From positions 30,911,819-30,975,818 of the forward strand of contig NC_084924.1 of NCBI RefSeq assembly GCF_958298935.1: 64,000 nucleotides of DNA. The letters run 5' to 3'. The notes beneath the pieces were generated by a model. The model did no database searches. It worked only from the letters and a program-made list of their open reading frames with translations, and had not been told where the DNA came from. The DNA is from Phragmites australis. Its lineage: Eukaryota > Streptophyta > Magnoliopsida > Poales > Poaceae. A program made the position numbers and the translations under genes. Below are positions 11,255-23,100 of this stretch, piece after piece (within the stretch, counting starts at the first letter, position 1; each line of letters starts with the position of its first letter).

Positions 11255-12479
11255 CATCCGAGGGTACTTGAAGGAAAAGTTCCTTCCCGGGGATGAGGCG
11301 TCTGCCGAAAGAGTTGCTCGGCAGTCCAGACGCTATGCCATAGTAGATGGGGATCTCTACCGGCGTAGCGCAGGAGGTGTCCTCCTGAAATGCATCTCCC
11401 AGGCAGAAGGCGGCGATCTTCTCGCTGAGATCCACGAGGGCGAGTGCGGTGGCCATTTATCGTTCCGCACGCTGGTCGGGAAGGCCTTCCGGCAAGGTTT
11501 CTACTGGCCTACAGCTCTCCAGGATGCTTCCGAGCTGGTTCGGCGCTGCAGGGCGTGCCAGTTCCACGCAAAGCAGATTCACCAGCCAGCTCAGGCTCTT
11601 CATACCATCCCCCTGTCATGGCATTTCGCGGTCTGGGGGTTGGACATTCTGGGTCCATTCCCCTGAGAAATCGGGGGCTATGCGTACCTATATGTCGCCA
11701 TCGACAAGTTCACCAAGTGGCCGGAGGCGGTCCCAGTCATCAAAGTGACCAAAAACACGGCGCTCCAGTTTATCCGCGGCATCACCAGTCGCTTTGGCGT
11801 CCCGAACCGGATCATCACCGACAACAGCACCCAGTTCACGAGTGCCCTGTTCGGGGACTATTGTGAAGACCTCGGCATCAAGCTCTGCTTCGCCTCCGTC
11901 GCTCATCCTCGGAGTAACAGGCAAGTCGAGCGCGCCAACGCGGAGATACTAAAGGGCCTCAAAACCCGGACCTATAACGTGCTCGCCAAGCACGGGAAGG
12001 GATGGGTGGACGAGCTGCCCGCCGTGCTATGGGCTAATCGGACCACGCCAAGCCGCGCCACCGGGGAGACTCCATTCTTCCTCATCTACGGCGCTGAGGC
12101 GGTCCTCCCCTCCGAGCTCACTCTAGGCTCCCCTCGGGTGCATGCATATTCTGAGGGTGAGCAGGAGCAGCAAAGGCGCGACGACATTGACTACCTGGAA
12201 GAGCGCCAGCGGCGTGCCGCCGTCCGGACGGCTCGGTACCAGCAGAGTCTGCGGTGATATCATCTGCGCCATGTCCGGGCCCGATCTCTCGAGGTGGGGG
12301 ACCTAGTTCTCCGACGCATCCAGTCGCGCGAAGGAAAGAATAAGCTGTCCCCTATGTGGGAAGGTCCCTTCACCGTGATCGGGGTCCCGCGAGAAGGTTC
12401 TTTCAGGTTGGCGGCAGAGGATGGGCAGCCGCTCCCGAACCTGTGGAACATCGAGCACCTGTGCAGGTTCTACCCGTAG
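11230..12479 (+). pseudogene. pol: integrase of pol, with stops
   Basis: In a different frame from RT. Zinc-binding HHCC region with HEGECGGHLSF and RRCRACQFHAKQIH (about 11430-11585). Catalytic core DDE: Asp in GLDILGPF (about 11639), Asp in RIITDNSTQFTS (about 11810) and Glu in NRQVERANAEILKGL (about 11920). The C-terminus LWNIEHLCRFYP ends at TAG 12477-12479, without a chromodomain. In-frame TGAs at 11664-11666 and 12255-12257 break it. Integrase would insert the cDNA and make the 5-bp target duplication seen here. Confidence 0.9.
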
Positions 12480-14132
12480 ACGGCCATGCTCGCGGCTCAG
12501 GTCAACCAGGCCGAGGGCTTTCCCACCACCCATTGGGTAAGTCCCTGTCGCCCAGCCTTGTAAAATTTGTAAATTCAATATCTCAATATGCAGTCGCTAT
12601 GTCAAATTCGTTTTTCTGGATTTCGTGTGTTTAATCTATCTGGTGAGATGCTCAATTGTGCGAGAAAAAGTTCGCTCTCTCATTTTTCCTGCTGATAAAA
12701 GAATCCCAATCGGTATGCATGCGGGCAGTTGTCACTAACTTACGTCCGGCATGGTAGGCTGTGGTGTTCGGTGTCGTGGCAAGCTCCCGGGCACTACCGA
12801 GTTCCAGGGCGCTCTGGGTAATCCTATCGCTCGAGCTGCTCGAGTAGTCCGGAGCTCAGGCCCCCGGGACGGGCTGTCGGTGCTCGGTCTGGTCTGTCAT
12901 ACCCGGGCGCCACCGAACCATAGGACCTCTGGGTTATGCCTCTGTCTGCTCTCGTTCGTCGATTTGGGTATTCAAGAGGTCTCGGGTCGAAAACGAGAGC
13001 AGTCTATAACAAGTACCGCATTGACAGAGCGCACTAGGCAAAGAAATTCCCTATTCTCTCTTAAGTCACAGGCCGACAATCAAGAGCAGCTCGACCGCGA
13101 GGGCTTCGATGCCCCGGTCGCTGGTCGACCCCAAGGGTCCTCGGGTGGTCCTACCACTTAGGCATGAGTGGTCGAGATCACCCGACCCCAGGAGCCTCAT
13201 GTGCCCCTGGACGCTCGGGCACTCTGGCTGAAGGAACCAAGTCCCCGGGCACCCCGAGCTCGGAAGCACACACCCCTCCTGGATCGGTTGGCCGGAAAGC
13301 CGATAGCTGTCTGGTGAGTGGTTAAATTCAGACAAATTTGCGTTCAATAATTTTATGTTCCCGAGTCATCCTCGGGGGCCCTCGCATTTTAATCTGCTCG
13401 GCGAGATGATCTCCTCGCGCACAAAACCCTACCGTGTGTCTACTTTTTCCTGGAACGACAGAGCAGTTTGTAGAAAGGTGTACCGCACGTACGGTAATGT
13501 CCAACCGAAGCCCTTCGTGGTGGTCGTGGTGTTCGGTCCGCTTTTAAGGACCCCAAGCACTACCGAGTCCTTGGGTGCCCTGGGTAATCTTATCGCTCGA
13601 GCTGCTCGAGTAGTCCGGAGCCCAGGCCTCAGGGGCGGGCTGTCAGTGCTCGGATCGGTCCATCTTAAGCCCGAGCACCACCGAACCACGGGGACTCTTG
13701 GTCACATTTCCGCCCGCACGCGTCTCTCGTCTACTGACTGAGTGGTCGCGAGGTGAAAAAGTATTCACCGGTCACGGCGTGTTCCGTGCTGGATCGATCC
13801 ATCTCCCGAGCAAGGAACTTCGTGTCTTTGTCTTTTGACTTAGACGATGCGGACTCGCGAGGGCTCGAGGGCTGAACACGCCAAGAACAATGATCGGGAC
13901 AACTTCATTCTCGGGGATAGAAAGGTCGGGAACGGTCCGACTGAGTACTCCCCGGGGCTTCAAGGCAAAACATCGGAAGGAACACTAAGTACTCAAGAAT
14001 ACTGGAGTTGCGAGCCCAAAGAAAAGCTACCATTATATTCACAAGGCAAATACAAGCATTTCTGAGGGATCACTCCCATATTTACATCCGTCCAAGATAA
14101 CAACAAAAGGAAAAGAAACGACTACAAAAAGC
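12480..14132 (+). other. Non-coding spacer of the gypsy element with a direct repeat
   Basis: No convincing coding region. Two related blocks of about 175 bp, 12761-12940 and 13526-13702, share GTGGTGTTCGGT, the run CTCGAGCTGCTCGAGTAGTC and ACCGAACCA at matching positions, so they are direct repeats 765 bp apart. The core GAGCTGCTCGAGTAGTCCGG is nearly identical. Confidence 0.75.
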
Positions 14133-17100
14133 CTAGTCGGCAGCGGAGGCGGTGTCCGAGTCATCTGGGTCATCCCCGGGGGCTGGCGGTGGCGGCACTT
14201 CCCGCCTAAAACCGGCCGCCACTTCGGCAGTGGTACTCCGAACCGCTTCCCGGGCAGCCTCTCCCTCGGCTTCAACCACTCCTTCCCGCGCCGGCTCCAG
14301 CGAGAAGTTTGGGTCTCTGCTTCAGTAGCAGGCCAGGACGTGCTCGGCCACCGCATGGGCCAAGCCGCGTCCCTCCCGGGCGGCGAGTTCCTGGACGGCC
14401 CAGGGCAGGGCCTCGAGGCGCTCGCAGACCTGCTGAAGCCCTAGGACTTGTCGTGTGGGGCTGTCACTCTTCTGGTCTTCGACGAGCCGTCCGAGACCGC
14501 CCTTCTCCACGGCCCGCCGCATCCGCCGGAGTATGTCCTCCAACATCTGCTGCAGGTTGACCCGCGAGACGAACGTGGTCTCGAGCTTCTCCTTCGCAGC
14601 TCGCAGCTGCGCCTCAAGTCCTTGGTCCCCGGCCGGGCCAGAAGAACCGCCGTCGGTTGCGGAGCTGGCAGCTTGCTTCGTCTGCGCCACCAGCTCGGAC
14701 AAGGCGCGCTCACGGGCGGTTAGCCCCGCCTCGTGTTTCGTGTTCTCCTCCTCCCTGGTGGCGGCGGCCGCTGCCGCCGCGGTAGCCTCCCCCTCTCGAC
14801 GGGTTAGCTCCCCCTCCCGACGGGCCAGCACGTCCTCTTGGTGGGCCAACGAGTCCTCCCGGCCACCTAGATCCGCCGCCGTGATCTCATTGTCCACCTC
14901 CCGAAGGGAGATGTCCTCCTCCCAACGGGAGATATCTTCTCTGATCTTCCGGAGGTCGTCTTCCCAGCGTTGGAGCTCGGCGCGCGTCTGTTCGGCCTCG
15001 CCCTCACGACGAGTCAGCTCGGCCCACGACCGCTGCCTCCTTCTCCTGCGCCTGCCCCATCCTGGCAAGGGCCTCGGCAGCCTGCTGCCTCGACGCCTCA
15101 GCCAGGCGGACGGCGTCTTCTCGCTCCCACGCGGCTTCCGCCCTCGCGGCCTTCAAAATCTCTTGTTCCCGCGCGACCTCCGCACGGGTATCATCCAGGA
15201 GTTTCTGCTCCCGCGCGGTCGTCGCGCGGGCCTCCTCCTGGGCGCTTGCGAGCTGCGCCCTCTCCGAAGTCAGCCGGGCGCGCTCAGCTTCGAGCTGCCC
15301 CGCCTTCGCGTCCACTACCGCGCCCAGCCGCCCGACCGCCACCTGGACGCCTTCGATCGCGGCCAGGAGGGGGTCAGCGGGATGGCCGGGTGCAGGTGGA
15401 GCGTCGGCCTCCCCGCAGATCGCCTCCGGGGGGTCCGAGGTCTCCATAGGATACCACACCACCATCCGCCCCGGGCTCTGCCTGCCCGGGGTAGGTTCCA
15501 CCGGTGCCGAAGACTCTGGCGGCGGCCACATTTCCACCTCGGCCGCCAAGTTCGCCGGCCCCGGCAAGGCCGCTGTCTCCACCATCATCCCCCCCGGGCT
15601 CTGCATGCCCGGGATAGGTTCCGCCGGTGCCGAGGGCTCGGGCGACTGCTCCGTCCTCCTCTCGGCCGCCGCTTCCGCCGTCCTCCCCGTGGCCGCCACG
15701 GCCGTTGGCGCCCCCGACGTCGTTGCGTCCGCCTGCGTCGACGCGGCCAGTGGGCTTGGCTCTGGCCTCGGCGCCCGCGCCCCTTCAATCGCGGTGGCGC
15801 CCGCGGTCGGCCTGCGGGAGATAGACGAAGATTAAAATCGAAGCTCAGTTCGGGCAAGGAGCGCCCAAGAAAGAGCGAAGAAAGAAACTTACCCGGTCGT
15901 CGTCCCCCGATACTGCCATTTGGCCGCCGGGAGCCTGAAGTCCGGGTCCGGCGGCACCGGCCCGGAGTCCTCCCGTCGCCCCTTCCGCTGGGGGCTCGAC
16001 GGGGCCGCCGCGCGGCTCTCGGGCGCCGGGCCAGGCCCCATCCGCACGAGTCACGGCTCCAGGACCGGGAACGCCGCCGCTACCGACGGCGACGGCGGGG
16101 AGTCCGGCACCGAGATGAAGACTCGGGGGCGCTTCCCCCGATCCCCCGGCGCCACCACCACTGCAATGTCGGTGGTGCCCTCCTCTCTGGTGCGGCGGCT
16201 GCTGCCCGCAGCGGCCCCGTCGCCAGCCCACGCCGAGCTGTTCGTAGCCTCCTCGCAGAGCAGCTCGTCCAACCCAGGGAGCTCGGAGGCCTCGGGGCTC
16301 CGGCTCCTCGGCCGGTCCACGAGCCCCTGGGCATCGAACTCCGGCAGCCGCGCCATGATTGCCACCCGATCGGGATTGGCGCAGAGCGCCATCTCCGGCC
16401 ACGGGAGTTCCGCCCGGCTCATGTCTTCCACTCCGGTGATCACTCGGGTCATGCCCCTCAGCTCCGCCGGGCCCAGGTCCCAGCTCGCGCTGATTTGGGT
16501 CGGAGTGATGTCCTCAAGCCCAGTGTAGAACCAGCACGGCCGGGCCTGCTCCCGCAGGGGCGCCAGGCGACGGCGTAGGAAGTCCACCACCACCATGACC
16601 GAGGTCAGCCCGGAGTCGCGCAGGAGCCGGATGCGCTCAAACACCGGCCCCAACCTCGCGTCCTCTGGCGGTGGCACCTCCCACGTCGACCTCCGAGGTT
16701 TCGCCGCCGCTTCTGGTAGATCAAGACGCTCGTGGGGGTCGACGTCGACGAAGAACCAGTCCCGTCGCCATTCCTCCCACTTGCTGCGCAGTACCTGGGG
16801 GATGTAGTGCTCCCCCAGGCCGTCTCGTAGCCGAAGGCTGCAGCACCCCGCGACATCCGCCGTGGAGTGCCCTCTCTTCTTCCCCGCCAGCGGCAAGACG
16901 AAGAAGTTTCGTAGAAGCGTCGCCGAAGGCGCCACCCCCACGAACATCTCGTAGAGGTGCGCAAAGACCGCCAACACCACGACGGAGTTGGGGCTCAAGT
17001 GCACCAGCTGGATGCCGTAGGTCTCAAGAACTTGGAGGAAGAAGGTAGAGAACGGCGGCACCAACCCCGCCGCCACGAAAGAGGTAAAGAGAACAATCCG

Positions 17101-17262
17101 CCCGGAAACGGTTGTCGCCGGCGTCACCACCATGGCTCCCTCTTGCCCTTCGGGCACCAACAACTTCCTAATCTTGGCCGCCGCCTCTTCGTTCCTCAGA
17201 CGAGACTCCAGCAGAATGCTGTCCGGAGCCTTGTCGCGACGGCCTCCTCCGACTCTCGGCAT
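14133..17262 (-). pseudogene. Antisense extra gene of the gypsy element (gypsy-type transposon domain plus coiled coil)
   Basis: Start ATG at 17260-17262 (MPRVGGGRRDKAPDSILLES). Exon 1 is 15893-17262, the intron 15812-15892 (81 bp; donor GGTAAGT, acceptor CCGCAG) and exon 2 runs from 15811 to the stop TAG at 14133-14135. The exon 1 frame joins the exon 2 frame exactly. The N-terminal 270 residues (GIQLVHLSPNSVVVLAVFAH, KKRGHSTADVAG, WFFVDVDPHERLDL) match what is usually called the putative gypsy-type transposon domain of plant Tat elements. The C-terminal part is rich in Glu, Arg, Ala and Gln with heptads such as LTRREGEAEQTRAELQRWE, a likely coiled coil. Function unknown. Broken by TGA at 16051-16053, TGA at 14322-14324 and a frameshift near 15020-15060. 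Confidence 0.82.
15812..15892 (-). other. Intron of the antisense gene, 81 bp
   Basis: On the minus strand the donor is GGTAAGTTTC and the acceptor is CTATCTCCCGCAG, with a TTTTAATC branch-like site between. Removing it joins ...RGTTTG to PTAGATAIEG in one frame. Confidence 0.75.
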
Positions 17263-17414
17263 CTCGGCAGGAGTGGAGGTGCTTTGGTGGTGGAGAGAGA
17301 GAAGGAGAAGCGCTCCGGTCGCCTGAAAGTTTTCTAAGGGCTTCGGAGCACGGAGGAGGCAAGAGCAAGAGTGCAGGAAGGCGTAAAGAGGGGGACGGAT
17401 CGATCCCCTCCCCC

Positions 17415-17422
17415 TTTTTATA
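17415..17422 (-). promoter_or_regulatory. TATA box of the antisense gene
   Basis: Minus strand GAGATATAAAAAGGGGGAGG. It lies 153 bp upstream of the antisense ATG at 17262, a normal distance for a plant promoter with a leader of about 120 bases. It is separate from the LTR promoter. Confidence 0.6.
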
Positions 17423-17757
17423 TCTCAAAGTTCAAATGTTGCTGGCCAACGGTTCGCTCAGCGAAACGCCCCCTCGATCGACGCAACCGTCAGGCGAATC
17501 TCCCGCCGATCGTGCGACGTCAGCGGCTGCCAGGCGTATTTTCCTCGATCTACGCGGTGGCCGCGCGTGCCGCCCGTACGGTCGTCATACCCTTCGGGAG
17601 TTGTGTGGACACGCGTCTACTCGTCTCCCCGCTGGGTCGTACCCAAGGCCCGGGTCTAAAAAGGCCACCTCTCGAAAGCCTGCCATGTGGCGTCCACGCC
17701 AGCCTCGGCCTCGACCGCGATGAAGGGCCCATCCGCAGTCTCCGTGCCATCACCTAC

Positions 17758-17776
17758 CAATGGGCCCGGGGGCTAC
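17758..17776 (+). other. Polypurine-like tract before the 3' LTR
   Basis: GGGCCCGGGGGCTAC immediately precedes the 3' LTR start TGTCGG, the position where plus-strand DNA synthesis is primed. Confidence 0.65.
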
Positions 17777-18032
17777 TGTCGGTGTATCAGGAATTGGGGG
17801 TCCTTGAGAACAGGCCGGCCGTCCGCCACGTGTCACCATCCCGCAAGGTCCCCCCTGCAGGATGAGGAAAATCTAAGTTCCGGGAGAAGGTGCTCGGGGC
17901 CACAGCCTCTGGTTTTCAAGCACCCCAGTTCCCCGATGACCCGCAGAGTCCAAGTACCGGGAAGAAAGTGCTCGAGGAGGTGCCCGCTCGCCCCCGAGTA
18001 CCATAGTCCCCCGATGGGCCGAACAGCCAAGT

Positions 18033-18470
18033 GCTCGGGAGAGAGTGCTCGAGGCTGCACGTGGCAGCCCCCGAGCACTCGGTTCTCCGAAGGTTCTACA
18101 GAAGGGCTCGGGAGAGAGTGCTCGGGGCTGCACGTGGCAGCCCCCGAGCACTCGGTTCCCCGAAGGTTCTACAGAAGGGCTCGGGAGAGAGTGCTCGGGG
18201 CTGCACGTGGCAGCCCCCGAGCACTCGGTTCCCCGAAGGTTCTGCAGAAGTGCTCGGGAGAGAGTGCTCGGGGCTACACGTGGCAGCCCCTGAGCACTCG
18301 GTTCCCCAAAGGTTCTGCAGAAGGGCTCGGGAGAGAGTGCTCAGGGCTGCACGTGGCGGCCCCCGAGCACTCGGTTCCCCAAAGGTTCTGCAGAAGTGCT
18401 TGGAAGAGAGTGCTCGGGGCTGCACGTGGCAGCCCCCGAGCACCCGGTTCCGCGAAGGTTCGCGCAAGAT
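18033..18470 (+). repeat. Six tandem 73-bp units with G-box hairpins
   Basis: Same unit as at 5136-5500, one unit more. All six keep CACGTG even where the flanking arms vary: the fourth unit has GGCTACACGTGGC, and the fifth has CTCAGGGCTGC in its left arm. This suggests the G-box is the preserved part. Confidence 0.9.
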
Positions 18471-18949
18471 CACCCGACGCCCCGACGACCCGGAAGGACC
18501 CGTCGGCGAGGTGTCAACCAGTCAAAGGTCCGAAGCCGCATTTACTGGGCATGCACGGCCTGACATCCTGACATTCCTAACTGCCCACGCCGCAGTGTCA
18601 GTCCCTGCCATGCTTTGGCAGAGGGGCATGGGTCCATTAATTGCACGGGTCCCGTCCCGTATCATCCGGGGTATCTCGGGATAACGTTGCCAGGATCAAA
18701 ACGTTCCGCCCGCCACCCTGCCCTGGCAGAAAAACAAGACAGGGTGGGCGCGCCGGATGCCTCTGTGGCCGCCCGGTGGGCCCTCTTAACGGCGCCAGGA
18801 CGTCCACAGTGACGGGTGGTCGGATGCGCGCTGCGTTTTTCCACCGCCCCTGTCGCTTCGCCCAGAGGGAATGATGATGCCTTTCTCCGTGGCGTCTTGG
18901 AACTTGCACCCCCTCTTTCCCATTTGGGGTAAGTCGTGGTCGGTGAGTG

Positions 18950-18956
18950 TATAAAA
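18950..18956 (+). promoter_or_regulatory. TATA box of the 3' LTR
   Basis: TATAAAA in GAGTGTATAAAAGGAAGG, matching the 5' LTR copy. It could drive outward transcription toward 19400. Confidence 0.6.
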
Positions 18957-19392
18957 GGAAGGGATCAACCTGGATCAAGCTGGATCAAGCTATCTCTCCA
19001 AAAAGAAGCTATCGCCCCTGAAGCTCCCCTGAAGCATCCGAAGAACACCACAAGCAAGCTCGAGTAGAGCTAGAGCAAGGGAGACTCAAGCTCTCCGTTA
19101 GACAATACACCCTTGTAACCAGATACATCCTTGAAGGATTCCCTTCAAGGAAGGATATTGCATCCACACAGGAGTAGGGTATTACGCCCTCGTGCGGTCC
19201 GAACCTGTCTAAACTCCGGTGCATTTATTTCTCTTTGCACTAGATCGATCATCCCCCACCACCGGCCGTTGCATTTATTTCCACTTCCATTTATTTCTCC
19301 GACGAACTCGTTCAGGATCATCCCCCCGGCCGAATCTTTAAAAAAGGGTCTTTCGGGATCTCTGCGACAGGAATTCATCCTCCGACAGCTGG

Positions 19393-19895
19393 CTTTACTC
19401 CTGCGTTAAAGTGTGCATGGTATATATATCTTGTTTGTTTATATTTTTTAACTCGAATAAATGATCTCGTGATGATTTTGGGCACTTGAGTTTGTTGTTA
19501 GTAAACAACACATAAATGGCTACCTGCATCTTTTGGGCCTTTGCTTAAATCATTGTTGGTAAATGGGTCGAGCGGTTGTTTGCATCCCTATTGGGGTTGG
19601 CTTAAGTTGGCAAATGCTAAATAGGCCTTAGTTGGTTGTATAGATTCGAGTGGGCTAAGTCTATTCGGCTCTATTGGTGGTAACCAACCTTAGTTACATT
19701 CAATCAAATAAAGAGCTAAATATTTTCTTTTCTCAATGTCATTTCTGTTTTTTCTTAGCGACTGTGGAGAGTTGATTATATCCTTTTATTACACAATAGA
19801 TGTCGTGTGGTGCGGGAGTAGTCAATTTTCAGCTCATAGTCCCGTAGTGTCTTTTTTTTGTTTTTTTGTTTTTTTTACTTCTGTGCTCTGTAAAT
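19393..19895. other. Intergenic DNA
   Basis: Host sequence right of the gypsy insertion; it was contiguous with the sequence left of 4868 before insertion. A T-rich run lies near 19851-19877. No gene seen. Confidence 0.5.
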
Positions 19896-20156
19896 ACTAC
19901 TTCATCTGATCCAAATATAATTCCATTAGTACATCGATATTGTCTCTAATAGGACACTTTGACTAATAATATTTATAAAAATATATTATTTTAAATAAAA
20001 AGAGTTATATATTATGAAAGGATTTTTCATGATGAATCTAATAGCATCAACCTTACATTGTTTATCTATATTATATTTAATTATTGATGGTCAAAATTTA
20101 AAATGTTTGATTTAGAATAAACTTAAATGAACTTATATTTAGTATTGGAGATAGTA
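19896..20156. mobile_element. Stowaway-like MITE, about 260 bp
   Basis: Left end ACTACTTCATCTGATCCAAA; the right end, reverse-complemented, reads ACTATCTCCAATACTAAATA. Bordered by TA. The inside is AT-rich with no coding capacity. Confidence 0.65.
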
Positions 20157-23100
20157 AATACTTTTCCTTGACTATTTAACACGTGCTAGCAATTTGTTAT
20201 ATTGTAAGGATCGATGACGTCCTAAGAAGCAGATGAATTAGAACACTTATAAAACTAATTAAGTTGGCACCAAAATCTTCGTAAGATAAGTATATCTTAA
20301 TTTCTATCTAAATATACTTTAGATTTATCTAGTGTGTCTACTCTACCGTTCAAAACATATTGCAATCTATCTAGGGAGGTAAATTGTAAGAATATAAATA
20401 TGAAAGCGTAAATAAGGTAGAGGGAGCAAACTCGACATAAGAGATTTTTATCTCGTGGTATCGATGGCATGAATACCACCACTAGTCTATGTTAAAGTTC
20501 TACTAAGGATATGCTCCCGATTGATACTCAATCATAACTCTTGAGCCATCAAACCACCAAGATAAGGACCCAAACCGGATGAGCCACCAAACCACCAATG
20601 TAAGGCCTTACCACTGAGCTCTCTTCCGGTCGCTTGCCGCCGTATCACTTCAGAGCTTGTACCACCAAGGAAAGGGTCTCCGCGTTCCCGTGCACGTATC
20701 TTGCTACCACTCCACACCAAGTCAGAGGGTTACAAGCTTGAGCAACTTCGGCTCAAGTTATCGGCGAGTCACCAAGACTCCAAGACGTCGACGTACCACT
20801 TGGTACAAACTAGGATTACTCCTTGATCTCTTCTTCAAGTTGCAACACCTAGCTACAACTCACTGTAGCCCTATAAGCACTAAACACTTTCTAATCTTGT
20901 ACTTAATTGCTATGAATGATCTGATGCGTGTTTACCCGATCTTCCAAAGGTAATATGATAAGTCGATTGGTGGAGTTTCGACGTTCATAATCCAAAGGCT
21001 CTAACCAGGACAGATCGAGAACCCTAGCAACCAATACACCACTACTTCATGGTTATCAACTGTGTCAAGACGCGGTTGACCTCGCCAAGAAGGCTTTTCC
21101 TGCAAGCAAATCGCGAACACAAGTAAGAACAAGTAGATACAATCTAAATATTACTAATTATCAATGAAGTACTCGAGTTGGGGTTCAACAAATCGATAAA
21201 CGGCGAAACTGTAACACCCTGAATTTTAGCATATAAAAATATAGCAAAATTCGCTCCAAATTAAAACTTTTTATAATTATTAAACTAGTATAAAATCAAG
21301 GAAATATATAATTGAATATGTATATATCGTATGTATATATTTAAATATATTATTTTGGCTAAGTATTCCAAAGATCACTAAGTTAATTTCTAAATTGATC
21401 GTTGCATAAATTGAGCATATGCATTTTGGTTTATTGTTCTTATGGTTCTTTGTGTGGCGATTCGAGTGTTAAATGCTTCTCAGTTCGAATTTATTCTAGT
21501 TCTTCTTGGCAATTTCCTAATCCAAATCAATTCGTAAAGATCGATCTTCCAATCCAACTCAAATCTATAATTCAATTATTCAATTGAGTTATCCCCATTT
21601 AATTTTGTTCGACTCGAATTGAATGTCTCTCAAATTCGAATCTCAATATTTATTCTTTTCAGCTCAAATACAAATTGAATTCAATTCCTTTGAATTCAAG
21701 CCTCTCTCAAATACCGAGGTTTCCAGTTCAAACCTTTTTCCTAATTCAAACACTCTTAATTGAATTTAATCCCAAATAACTGAAATCTAGTTTCAATCAA
21801 ATCTTCGTCGATTCCATACTCGAATGATCTCCAATTCAACCACTTCGCAAATTCATTCGATTCGAATCAAGTTCAAGTTTTAATTTCATATTCGGATCCT
21901 CAATCCAAATGTCATGACAACTTTCAATTCAAATCCAAATTGAATTGCCTACCGATCGATTCAATCTCAAGTTATTCATTTGAATGATCATGCAATTCAA
22001 ATTCAAATTCGAGTACCATTATTCGAATTATCATGAATCCTTTCCTAATTCAAACTCATTTTGAATTACACCAATCCGATTCAATTCAATTTATTCAAAT
22101 TAAATATTTACAAATACAAATACATCCATTTACACAAACATCTCATCTCTTTTCTTCTCTCTACCCTGCTCTCTCTCTGGACAGCAAAAGATCTCCCTGC
22201 TGCCATACCCTTCTTCCATTCACACCATGCCCATGCTATGCTCTGATCTTTTCAACCGGATGGCAAAATCCATTTGCTCTTCTCCTCTCTCGTGCTTTAC
22301 CTTCAAGCCACCGAGCAACATACAGACACACACGCACAACACAAGCACAGCACCACCTTTGCTCCTCTCTCTCACACAAGCATACATACACACAAACATG
22401 CATATATACACACAGGCACCCCCACCGAGCTCCCTTCCTCCGCGCCCGCGCATTGCTCCACCGTGGCGCCGTCTTGCCATCGCTGCCGCGCCATCCATTC
22501 ACAGTGAGCATCCCCCTCCCTCTCTGTTTCCAACCACCGTGGTCTCCGGTGCCGCTGCTTGAACGCGCGTTGCGCCGCCAACCGTTCGGCCGTACTCCGT
22601 CGCACCGCCGTGTCGCCCCGCGCTTGCCAACCACTCGGCCACGCCACGCTACACCACGCTGCCCGGCTAGCCCGGCCCGAGCCAGTCTTCCCCTGCTCGC
22701 GCCGTGCCATCCCAACTGAGCTGCCGCACCGCGCCCATCCACCCTCGGCCGTGCCATCGCGCCGCGCTGCTGGCTGCCGCGCACACCGCCTCGCCCTGGC
22801 CCAGCCGCAGCCCCTCTCGGGCGCTGCCCTGGCCGAGCCCGGCCGGCCACCTCCTGCGCCGTCGGCTCACAACGCCGCTAGCCCTCGCTTGCGTCGCGCC
22901 CTTGCGCTGCCCGCGTGCGCCGCCGGTCTCCACCCCCGCCCCCTTTTCCGGCAGCGCCTTCACCGCCGCGGCCCGAATCCGAGCTCCACCACCTCAGCTC
23001 CCTCTCTCCTGGCCGCACCGCCGCTTCTTTCCCCGGCGCCGCCATCCTCTCCTCGGCTGCCGAACCCGAGCGACCGCCGCGCTGCTTGGCCGGCCGAGCT

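Larger units (their letters stand above)
17777..19387 (+). repeat. 3' LTR of the gypsy element, 1,611 bp
   Basis: Begins TGTCGGTGTATCAGG and ends CATCCTCCGACA, then GCTGG. Contains six 73-bp units (units start at 18033, 18106, 18179, 18252, 18325 and 18398; G-boxes at 18058, 18131, 18204, 18277, 18350 and 18423) and a TATA box at 18950-18956. Confidence 0.93.
4868..19392 (+). mobile_element. Ty3-gypsy LTR retrotransposon (Tat-like), 14.5 kb with target duplication
   Basis: Complete element 4873-19387 flanked by the 5-bp duplication GCTGG at 4868-4872 and 19388-19392. Order: 5' LTR, primer-binding region, gag, protease, reverse transcriptase, RNase H, integrase, a non-coding spacer, an antisense gene, a purine-rich tract and the 3' LTR. 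Integrase after RNase H places it in Ty3-gypsy; no chromodomain, plus an antisense extra gene between pol and 3' LTR, fits the Tat branch. Comparing 5503-6425 with 18463-19387 by eye gives about 30 mismatches in about 920 bp (roughly 3 percent, mostly transitions), so insertion is fairly recent. Coding regions are broken, so it is not autonomous now. Confidence 0.93.

Noticed and set aside
14455..16578. A 707-codon plus-strand open frame
   Set aside because: It is the GC-rich shadow of the antisense gene; it is Arg, Pro and Ser rich without a domain, while the minus-strand frame has recognisable motifs and a splice-compatible intron.
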